A stretch of DNA of 64,000 bases, from NCBI RefSeq assembly GCF_007858185.1, contig NZ_VFES01000007.1, positions 124,001-188,000 of the forward strand, written 5' to 3'. A model generated the notes under the pieces. That model did not search any database. It was not told the origin of the DNA and saw only the letters and a program-made list of their open reading frames with translations. Shown in pieces: positions 40,808 through 47,622 of this stretch; position 1 is the first letter of the stretch, and each line of letters opens with the position of its first letter. Both the position numbers and the translations under genes were made by a program. The DNA comes from Pseudomonas grimontii (lineage in GTDB: Bacteria; Pseudomonadota; Gammaproteobacteria; Pseudomonadales; Pseudomonadaceae).

Positions 40808-42448
40808 ATGACAAGCAGTGGGGTAACGAAGATGGCTGGAGACGGAGCTCTGATGGGCGCAGCAGTGCCACCGCAACCGGTGGTACGCGGGTTGCCCGGC
40901 TGGTTGATGCCGCTTCTGCAGAGCGCCGCACTGGTGTTGGTCCTGCTGGGCCTGGCGTTTGCCAGCTTGCCGCTATACCTCTGCCTGCCACTGGCCTTGC
41001 TGGTGATCTGGCTGCCCCGCCTGAAAAAAGCCACCGCCGGCACCGCGCCGTCCGAAGCCGTCGATGCGATTGGCGACCTGACCCGCGATCTTTCCTATAC
41101 CACCAGCCATAACGCCCTTTCGGCGGCAGGCGTGGCCTATTCGGTCAAGCAACTGGCGGCACGTGTGCAGTCGCAGTTGAGTGCGGCCAAGCAGATTGTC
41201 AGCAGCGCCGAAGTGATGATCGACACTGAAAAAGTCACCTCCCAACTGAGCCGTCAAGCCCTGGGCGCGGCCAGCCAGGCGCACCAGCGCAGCACCGAGG
41301 GCCGCGAAGTGCTGGCCCTGTCGATCACCCGCATGCACCAGCTCAGCCAGCGCGCCAATGCCAGCCGCGAGCTGATCGAAGCCTTGAGCCAGCGCAGCGA
41401 AGAAATTCAGCGCGTGACCTTGGTGATCCAGTCCATCGCCAGCCAGACCAACTTGCTGGCGCTTAACGCCGCGATTGAAGCAGCGCGCGCTGGCGAGCAC
41501 GGGCGCGGGTTTGCCGTGGTGGCCGATGAAGTGCGCGGGCTGGCCGGGCGTACGGCCACCGCCACCGAGGAAGTCGGGGTGATGGTTGCGGATATACAGC
41601 AACGCACCGCCCAGGTGGTGGAACAAATTCGCCAGCTATCGGCGGACCTGAACACCGGCGTCGAGCAGGTGGAAAACGCTGGCGAACACCTGCACAGCAT
41701 CGCCAGCCTGGCAGCGGATGTGGAAGGGCAGGTCAATGAGATCGCCCAGGGCGCCGACACCAATCGCGCCCAGCTCGACAGCCTGTTCCATGCCGTGGAA
41801 CAGATGCGCAGCGACCTGGACGTGAGCGACCGGCAAACGCGGCAATTGGCTGAGGCCGCCGTGCAAATGGAAGGGCAGGCCGAAACCATCAGCGAGCGCC
41901 TCGCCGAAGTGGGCCTGGATGACTATCACCAGCGTGTCTACGACCTGGCCCGCGAAGGCGCCAGCCGCATTGCCGCGCAGTTCGAGGCGGACGTGCAGCA
42001 AAACCGCATCAGCCTGGACGATTTGTTCGACCGCAGCTACACCCCGATCCCGAATACCAGCCCGAGCAAGTACCACACGCGATTTGACGGCTACACCGAT
42101 CAGGTGTTGCCGGCGATTCAAGAAGCACTGCTGCCTCGGCATGAAGGCTTGGTGTTTGCCATTGCCTGCACGCCCCAGGGGTATGTGCCGACGCACAACA
42201 AGGCGTTTTCCCAGGCGCTGACCGGTGATCCCCAGGTCGACGCGGTGCAGAACCGCACCAAGCGCAAGTTCGATGACCGCACCGGGATCCGTTGCGGCAG
42301 CCACCAGCAAGCGGTGTTATTGCAGACCTACACCCGTGATACCGGCGAGTTGATGCACGACTTGTCGGTGCCGATCATGGTCCGGGGGCGACATTGGGGT
42401 GGCTTGCGCCTGGGGTACAAGCCGGAAGGCGCTAAGGCCGCGCGCTAG
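40808..42448 (+). CDS. methyl-accepting chemotaxis protein with a C-terminal extra domain
   Basis: 546 residues. A hydrophobic hairpin at about 33-72 ([34 protein letters not shown]) anchors the protein with almost no periplasmic loop. The cytoplasmic signalling domain contains the invariant tip ([36 protein letters not shown]) near residues 210-250. After it comes an unusual C-terminal domain of about 150 residues ([57 protein letters not shown]) resembling a Cache/PAS-like sensor fold. ATG 40808 has CAGGGA upstream; ATG 40766 is the alternative. Confidence 0.85.
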   Translation: MTSSGVTKMAGDGALMGAAVPPQPVVRGLPGWLMPLLQSAALVLVLLGLAFASLPLYLCLPLALLVIWLPRLKKATAGTAPSEAVDAIGDLTRDLSYTTSHNALSAAGVAYSVKQLAARVQSQLSAAKQIVSSAEVMIDTEKVTSQLSRQALGAASQAHQRSTEGREVLALSITRMHQLSQRANASRELIEALSQRSEEIQRVTLVIQSIASQTNLLALNAAIEAARAGEHGRGFAVVADEVRGLAGRTATATEEVGVMVADIQQRTAQVVEQIRQLSADLNTGVEQVENAGEHLHSIASLAADVEGQVNEIAQGADTNRAQLDSLFHAVEQMRSDLDVSDRQTRQLAEAAVQMEGQAETISERLAEVGLDDYHQRVYDLAREGASRIAAQFEADVQQNRISLDDLFDRSYTPIPNTSPSKYHTRFDGYTDQVLPAIQEALLPRHEGLVFAIACTPQGYVPTHNKAFSQALTGDPQVDAVQNRTKRKFDDRTGIRCGSHQQAVLLQTYTRDTGELMHDLSVPIMVRGRHWGGLRLGYKPEGAKAAR

Positions 42449-42557
42449 GGATTGTTGCTGCCTGTGCATTCACCAGCCGGGAAGCGGCTGGGAAATACCA
42501 GGCTGCCTGGCAAGCGCTATTGCGCCTGTTACGGTCAGGCAGCCGGTATTGAGTGGA

Positions 42558-42794
42558 TTACTGCGGTTGATGCAAACGCTGGTTCAGCTCATCCACCGCC
42601 ATGGCCCAATCGGCGTCCTCACGCAGCTCTTCCTTGAGAAACTGAGCCTGTTGCGGCGTCCAGAACGGCGCGTCGATCAACTTCACATCGTCACTCAGCG
42701 GGTGCGCGACAATGAAGGCGTCGATAGCTTCGGGTGTTGAGTCCAGGCCCAGTTGTTCAAATAACGTTTCGAGTGTAGGTATTGGCGCATCCAT
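42558..42794 (-). CDS. DUF2789-family small protein
   Basis: 78-residue acidic protein starting MDAPIPTLETLFEQLGL and containing PFWTPQQAQFLKEELREDADWA, which I recognise as the DUF2789 family found in Pseudomonas. Function is unknown. ATG 42794 follows GGAG with 6-nt spacing. It lies convergent to the chemotaxis receptor. Confidence 0.75.
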   Translation of the reverse strand: MDAPIPTLETLFEQLGLDSTPEAIDAFIVAHPLSDDVKLIDAPFWTPQQAQFLKEELREDADWAMAVDELNQRLHQPQ

Positions 42795-42866
42795 GTCAGT
42801 CTCCGTGCGGGTTTCAGGATCGTTATGCATGGGAGGCTTGTGGCGCGGTAGAGTTCGATCGGATTG

Positions 42867-43097
42867 TCAGGAGGTCAGTGCCCCTGAATCCACTGCAGTC
42901 TTGAGGGCCTGGGCGGATTCTCTTCCAGCGCTGGCGGCGGTATCGAGCGTCTTGAACCAACGGTCTTTTTCCACCTGGTGCGTGGTGACGGTGGTCAACG
43001 GTGGCTTGGCGCGCATCACGATCACTGCTTGAAACTCACCGTCTACTTCCCTTGCGTCGCCATGGATGAAAAATTCGCCAATATCAAATTCCGTCAC
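42867..43097 (-). CDS. conserved hypothetical small protein
   Basis: 76 residues from a GTG start at 43097, which has GGAAGG 6 nt upstream; the frame stays open to 43157. The product begins with TEFDIGEFFIHGDAREVDG and has a beta-rich N-terminal half and a helical C-terminus. No signal peptide or known motif. It belongs to a run of small minus-strand genes with no recognised function. Confidence 0.62.
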   Translation of the reverse strand: MTEFDIGEFFIHGDAREVDGEFQAVIVMRAKPPLTTVTTHQVEKDRWFKTLDTAASAGRESAQALKTAVDSGALTS

Positions 43098-43211
43098 GTA
43101 TAGCCTTCCCTTCGAGGTAACTAACTGCACTGATGAAACCTGGCCCCTGCGGGGCAAATTTCGATGGACGGGCCAGTATGGCAGTTGTTGAAGGACGGCG
43201 GCGCAGTAAAG

Positions 43212-43481
43212 TCATCCGGGTGACGAAACTATCCCGCGGTGCAGTGAGGCTTCCAGCCGCTTGGCCAGTTCGCAGGCCTCGATGTGGTCGCTGCGAAAGC
43301 CTTTGACCCTGCCACTGGTGACTTCGCGGATATGGAAGAAGTTTCTTCCGGCGGGCACAACTTGGTAAAGAACGGAATTGGGGTACCCGTTGGGACTGCT
43401 CAAGCAGTAGTATTGGCGTTCGTCCTGACGTGATGAGCGAGTGCGGGAAGACGTGGTAGCGTCGTATTGGCGTCGTTGCAT
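43212..43481 (-). CDS. hypothetical basic small protein
   Basis: 89-residue protein, basic at the N-terminus (MQRRQYDATTSSRTRSSRQD), with a central segment YPNSVLYQVVPAGRNFFHIREV and a C-terminal helix. AGGAG lies 6 nt before ATG 43481, supporting a real gene. No family is recognised. Confidence 0.6.
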   Translation of the reverse strand: MQRRQYDATTSSRTRSSRQDERQYYCLSSPNGYPNSVLYQVVPAGRNFFHIREVTSGRVKGFRSDHIEACELAKRLEASLHRGIVSSPG

Positions 43482-43876
43482 GGTCGGCTCCTGTCGATCG
43501 ATCTTGTTGACCCACCAGCAGCGTTACAGGTGGTTTTGACCCGTGTTGCTGTTTTAGTATTGTCGTCGGCAATCGGCGTCTGGTTCCACGCCGAGGTGTT
43601 TTTGTTTGTATGAGTTGTCGGAAACTGCGTTTTTAATAGTGTTATTCTCTGAAGCGGGTCGACCGGTATTCTCTGGTTATTAAACCTGTGATCTCCTGCG
43701 ATACCTGATGTCCCTGCGCAAGGCCCATCGTGCATGCCTGTCCGGGGCTTTTGGGTGCAGCAACGGGGTCTTCTTCAGTTTTTCTATGAATGTGTTGTGT
43801 GATCGTGCCGATATGGCCGTTTCTTTGTGCTGCCCGCTCTGGCGGACAGTGCTCTTTTCGATGTGGGGGCGTTTCC
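43482..43876. other. gene-free stretch of lower GC
   Basis: About 395 bases with lower GC than the flanks. Open frames here are short and lack ribosome sites. It presumably carries promoters for the divergent genes at 43481 (minus) and 43877 (plus). I see no repeat or clear promoter motif. Confidence 0.45.
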
Positions 43877-44347
43877 TTGGCAGTCAGTAATCTGGATATG
43901 CACGCGTTGTTCGTGCTGGGTGATTTGCGCGCAAAGTTGGTCAAGCAGTTTCAATCCCGTTTTGTTTACATCACTGAGCAGACGCCGGAAGGCATCTACA
44001 TCGCCGAAATCGATACCGAGGCGGCAATGGTTGTGGATGACAAACCCCGTTTGGAGCTCAAGGTGGGCGACCATTTCCGTGCTGCGGTATTGCCCAGCCG
44101 CGAAGGTGGCAAGTTCGAACTCAAGTTCCGCGACATCAAGTTGACCGTGTATGGCTTGGGCGACTACGCCTTTGTGTCTTCGACCGAGGGCCAGGGCATC
44201 GTGTTCAAGGAAGGTCACAGCGTGATGCTGGTGTTTGCCGCCAATGAACAACTGCAGGAAGGCCTGACCAAGACCCTCAAGGCCGTGACCGGCAAGGCCG
44301 CCAAATGGCGCAAGGGTGAGCTGGTGACGTTCAAGGCCAGTGAGTAA
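43877..44347 (+). CDS. conserved hypothetical protein
   Basis: About 156 residues if started at TTG 43877, or 149 from ATG 43898; neither has a strong ribosome site, though GGGGG precedes the TTG. The product is mixed alpha/beta (LGDLRAKLVKQFQSRFVYITEQ; RLELKVGDHFRAAVLPSREGG; GIVFKEGHSVMLVFAANEQL) without signal peptide. It looks like a genuine cytoplasmic protein because codon use matches the neighbours. No function is recognised. Confidence 0.62.
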   Translation: MAVSNLDMHALFVLGDLRAKLVKQFQSRFVYITEQTPEGIYIAEIDTEAAMVVDDKPRLELKVGDHFRAAVLPSREGGKFELKFRDIKLTVYGLGDYAFVSSTEGQGIVFKEGHSVMLVFAANEQLQEGLTKTLKAVTGKAAKWRKGELVTFKASE

Positions 44348-44479
44348 TCGGTACATACTGTGAACATCTCCTATCTCCCGGAACCTCTACTACAGTTGAG
44401 TTGACTTAACTATTCAGAGGCTTCGCGCATAGACAGCAAAGCCGTTCGTTGTTGCTGCGACATCGCGAGGTGCAAGGGC

Positions 44480-45496
44480 ATGAAAGGATTGAGATCGCTG
44501 TTGGCTGCATCGCTGACGACCCTGACGTTATCAGTGGCTTCGCTGACAGTTTCAGCCGCGCAAGCGCCGGTGCACTTTGCCGATCTGAACTGGGAAAGCG
44601 GCAGCCTGATCACCGAAATACTGCGGGTCATCGTCGAGAAGGGCTACGACTTGCCCACCGACACCTTGCCCGGTACCACCATCACCCTGGAAACCGCCCT
44701 GGCCAAGAACGACATCCAGGTTATCGGTGAAGAGTGGGCCGGCCGCAGCCCGGTGTGGGTCAAGGCCGAGGCCGAAGGCAAGGTGGTGGGCCTGGGCGAT
44801 ACGGTCAAAGGCGCCACCGAAGGTTGGTGGGTGCCGGAATATGTGGTCAAGGGCGATCCCGCCAAAGGCATCAAGCCCCTGGCGCCGGACCTCAAGAGCG
44901 TGAAGGACCTGGCGCGCTACAAGGACGTATTCAAGGACCCGGAATCCCCAGGCAAGGGGCGTTTCCTCAACAGCCCCATCGGCTGGACCTCGGAAGTGGT
45001 CAACAAGCAGAAGCTCAAGGCCTACGGCCTGGACGACAGCTACGTGAATTTCCGCAGTGGTTCGGGGGCTGCACTGGATGCCGAAATTGCCTCGTCCATC
45101 CGTCGCGGCAAACCGGTGTTGTTCTACTACTGGTCGCCCACGCCATTGATGGGGCGCTACAAGTTGATCCAGCTGGAAGAGCCACCGTTTGATGCCGAGG
45201 CCTGGAAGACCCTGACGGATGCGGATAACCCCGATCCGAAGCCTACGCGGTCGTTGGCATCCAAGCTGAGTATTGGCGTGTCCACGCCGTTCCAGAAGGA
45301 ACATCCGCAGATTGCCGAGTTTTTCGAGAAGGTCGAGTTTCCGATCGAACCGCTGAATAAAGCCCTGGCGAGCATGAGCGAGAATCACACCGCGCCCCGG
45401 GATGTGGCCCAGGCGTTCCTCAAGGAACATCCTGAGGTGTGGAAGGCATGGTTGACGGACGATGTGGCGCAGAAGGTCGAAGCCAGCCTGAAGTAA
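44480..45496 (+). CDS. glycine betaine/choline-type ABC substrate-binding protein (orphan)
   Basis: 338-residue periplasmic binding protein of the OpuAC/ProX family. Signal peptide (LLAASLTTLTLSVASLTVSAA) precedes VHFADLNWESGSLITEI, then GEEWAGRSPVWVKAEAEG and FLNSPIGWTSEVVNKQKL, blocks common to quaternary-amine binding proteins. No permease or ATPase lies beside it, so it probably feeds a transporter encoded elsewhere, a pattern known for choline and betaine uptake in Pseudomonas. Confidence 0.82.
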   Translation: MKGLRSLLAASLTTLTLSVASLTVSAAQAPVHFADLNWESGSLITEILRVIVEKGYDLPTDTLPGTTITLETALAKNDIQVIGEEWAGRSPVWVKAEAEGKVVGLGDTVKGATEGWWVPEYVVKGDPAKGIKPLAPDLKSVKDLARYKDVFKDPESPGKGRFLNSPIGWTSEVVNKQKLKAYGLDDSYVNFRSGSGAALDAEIASSIRRGKPVLFYYWSPTPLMGRYKLIQLEEPPFDAEAWKTLTDADNPDPKPTRSLASKLSIGVSTPFQKEHPQIAEFFEKVEFPIEPLNKALASMSENHTAPRDVAQAFLKEHPEVWKAWLTDDVAQKVEASLK

Positions 45497-45532
45497 GCAC
45501 GGAGCTTATTGCCGAGTTGCGTTCAAAAATAA

Positions 45533-45617
45533 TGTGTGGGCTTGCTCCCGGTGGCGGTGGTTCAGTAATAGCTGCATCAACTGACACTGCCTTATCGGGG
45601 GCAAGCCCCCTCCCACA
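45533..45617. repeat. REP doublet with a shortened left arm
   Basis: The right arm (45594-45617) is a normal GGGGGCAAGCCCCCTCCCACA end. The left arm (45533-45555) reads TGTGTGGGCTTGCTCCCG and appears to have lost about five bases from the GGGAGGGGG block. Confidence 0.7.
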
Positions 45618-45722
45618 TTTGGATCGGCGTACATCCGTCAGCCCAGCTTCAGAACTGCAACCAAAAAGCATCAGCGGGACCCATGCTGAGACGACGTTGT
45701 TGCGGCCCTACGCGGTCAAAAC

Positions 45723-45813
45723 TGTGGGAGGGGGCTTGCCCCCGATGGCGGTGGCGCAGTGCCAGATGTGTTACTGCTGATACACCGCTATCGGGAGCAA
45801 GCCCCCTCCCACA
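45723..45813. repeat. REP doublet (GTGGGAGGGGGC type)
   Basis: Left arm starts TGTGGGAGGGGGCTTGCC at 45723; the right arm is 45783-45813. The complementarity runs about 30 bp with a few mismatches. Confidence 0.85.
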
Positions 45814-45831
45814 TTGGTTTGTATTGCAGGG

Positions 45832-45940
45832 TTAGAACTGGATTTGCACCGCCAGCTCAAACGTCCGTGGCGATCCCAGGTAATACGCCGGCGACACATG
45901 GGCAAACTCGGCATACGAACGCCTTGGACCGCGTCGGCAG
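45832..45940 (-). pseudogene. 3' remnant of a TonB-dependent receptor gene
   Basis: The last 28 codons before the stop at 45832 read ...AEFAHVSPAYYLGSPRTFELAVQIQF. A G-x-P-R-T-F block and a final alternating strand ending in Phe are the usual C-terminus of siderophore receptors. Upstream codons soon lose any resemblance and no barrel or plug sequence follows. I interpret it as the surviving end of a deleted receptor, next to REP elements. Confidence 0.42.
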
Positions 45941-46219
45941 GCTCTCATCGGTGGAGTTGACGGCTGGGGCGCTTGGGTACGCGGGTCGACGGTGCAGCAC
46001 TGCCCGCCGATGCCATTGAGCTGCGCCCCCACCCTCTGCCCGTGACCGATACTGCAGGCGAACACATTGAACAGGACGCAGCAATCATCCAGGCAACGAG
46101 CGAGCGGTCGGCACGGGCGATTTTCATGGGGCGGCGCTTTACCATCAGCCGCCGACGAAATGCCTGCAAAAAATCTCAGGGCGACTATCCTGTTTCGCAC
46201 CTTTTAGGGAGAACCCGCC

Positions 46220-46657
46220 ATGAGCTTTGTCATCGCACGATGGATCGTCGGCGTTTTTACCTGCATCAGCATGGTGCACCTGTACTGGGCCGCCGGCGGC
46301 AAACTCGGCAGCCTCGCCGCCATCCCCCAACTGCCCGGCGAATTCGCCAGCGGGCCACGCCCTGCGTTCAAGCCTTCGGCGCTAGGTACCTTTTTGGTGG
46401 CGATGGGCTTGGTGGCGATTGCACTGCTGGTCTGCCTGCGGGCCGGGCTGTACTTCTCGGCGGTCTCCCATGCGGCGTTGCAATGGGGGATCAGCGCGAT
46501 TGCCGTGGTGATGTTTGCCAGGGCGATTGGGGATTCGGAATTGGTGGGGTTTTTCAAGAAGGTCGGCGGGTCACGGTTTGCGCGGTTGGATACGTGGTTT
46601 TATTCGCCGTTGTGTTTGGTGTTGGGGGTGGGGTTGTTGGTGGTGGCGTGGGGTTAA
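46220..46657 (+). CDS. DUF3995-family membrane protein
   Basis: 145-residue protein with about four predicted helices (ARWIVGVFTCISMVHLYWAAG; ALGTFLVAMGLVAIALLVCL; ALQWGISAIAVVMFARAI; LCLVLGVGLLVVAWG). The pattern HLYWAAGG near the first helix fits DUF3995 as I remember it. AGGGAGAA precedes ATG 46220. Function unknown. Confidence 0.72.
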   Translation: MSFVIARWIVGVFTCISMVHLYWAAGGKLGSLAAIPQLPGEFASGPRPAFKPSALGTFLVAMGLVAIALLVCLRAGLYFSAVSHAALQWGISAIAVVMFARAIGDSELVGFFKKVGGSRFARLDTWFYSPLCLVLGVGLLVVAWG

Positions 46658-46695
46658 TGAGGGGAAGGCCTGATCACTTTGTCTCAGGCCGAGAA

Positions 46696-47187
46696 TCAAG
46701 GGTGCTTGAAGTATAAATTGGACATGGAACTGGTGATCTTCCTGGCTTTCCCCTTCTTCAGGTACTCGCTGAACTCAAGTTCTAAAGACTCTTTATTAGT
46801 GTGTTTTTTGTACTTGTGTGGTACTTCACATGCGTACATATACAGCCTCCAAGAGCCGAAGCCGTCGATCCGTTCACCTGGACCGTAATCAAAGTCGACA
46901 CATATTTCAGATAGATAAACACTGCAACCAATCCCATGCAGCTCGTAGGTTACGTCGTCTGTGACTGAGTCGAGTTGCGGGATCGTTTTTGAGCGCCATA
47001 GCCTGAGAATGTTTTTGGTTCCAAATGCTTGTTCAAGCAAGTCTGTCGCTTTTTTACTTGCGTTAAATACTCGGTTATCAAATTTTCCAGGGTCTGGGTT
47101 TTCATCGTCTTGGCCTATCACCGCCTTGCACCCGCACCTGATAGTGCCCGCCAGCGGCGCAGTGGTGTGAGCCCTTGCCATGCTCAT
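46696..47187 (-). CDS. low-GC hypothetical protein, possibly acquired
   Basis: 163 residues. Its body (from about codon 27) is clearly AT-richer than the neighbourhood and uses codons unlike them. Recognisable text includes YELHGIGCSVYLSEICVDFD and IDGFGSWRLYMYACE, which resembles uncharacterised DUF6896-type proteins (recollection, unverified). The N-terminal 26 codons are GC-rich. The start overlaps the stop of the upstream small gene (ATGA). Size and composition recall orphan immunity proteins, but that is a guess. Confidence 0.55.
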   Translation of the reverse strand: MSMARAHTTAPLAGTIRCGCKAVIGQDDENPDPGKFDNRVFNASKKATDLLEQAFGTKNILRLWRSKTIPQLDSVTDDVTYELHGIGCSVYLSEICVDFDYGPGERIDGFGSWRLYMYACEVPHKYKKHTNKESLELEFSEYLKKGKARKITSSMSNLYFKHP

Positions 47188-47369
47188 CCAGCATGACCCA
47201 CGCGCAACACCCGATCCATCCCCAGCAACGACGGCATATCCGCCGCATGGCTCACCGAATCCAGCGCCCGCGAATACCAGGCGCCCATCTGCTGGCGATA
47301 GGTCACCAGGCTCTGATGAAAGCCATCCAGCTCATGTTCGATAGAGGCAATGTGGGAAGCGTGGGTCAT
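47184..47369 (-). CDS. small helical protein coupled to the low-GC gene
   Basis: 61 residues from ATG 47369: MTHASHIASIEHELDGFHQS and further helical sequence ending LLGMDRVLRVGHAG. Its stop overlaps the next start in ATGA, so the two are translationally coupled. GC content is normal, unlike most of the partner. No motif is recognised; it could be the remaining N-terminus of a longer protein. Confidence 0.48.
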   Translation of the reverse strand: MTHASHIASIEHELDGFHQSLVTYRQQMGAWYSRALDSVSHAADMPSLLGMDRVLRVGHAG

Positions 47370-47622
47370 CCGTGACGTCTCGGCAGAGGGCAAGGCGTCG
47401 GAGTCTGCCGCAGTAAAAAGCGGCTGGATGAACGGCGGGGAAAATCAGAAAGGGCTGACCACCGTCAGGAAAAAAACCGCGAAAAACCAACCTGAAGGGC
47501 TACATAAAAAAGCGCTCCAACCGATTGCAGTACACCGCTCAAATAAAAACTGCTCTCATCCTTGCCCGATTTCCCGACCTGGCCGTCATGGTTAATAGAA
47601 CCTCTATTACGCAGGATTTCCC
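47370..47622. promoter_or_regulatory. upstream region of the STN-type TonB receptor
   Basis: AT-richer region with no gene. A perfect palindrome TAATAG-AACCT-CTATTA lies at 47593-47609, 13 bp before the receptor start, where it could act as an operator. No 19-bp Fur-box match is apparent. Confidence 0.4.

Larger units (their letters stand above)
45497..46219. other. long intergenic stretch: two REP doublets and a decayed gene end
   Basis: More than 700 bases without an intact gene. It holds two REP doublets (45533-45617 and 45723-45813) and, on the minus strand from 45832, the 3' end of what looks like a TonB-dependent receptor. The bases from about 45950 to 46200 have no convincing coding content. 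Confidence 0.6.

Noticed and set aside
43708..43890. 60-codon plus-strand frame in the gap before the gene at 43877
   Set aside because: No ribosome site, unusual composition and overlap with the better-supported downstream frame.
47370..47622. Fur box before the TonB receptor
   Set aside because: No stretch approaches the GATAAT-type 19-bp consensus; only the unrelated TAATAG palindrome is present.
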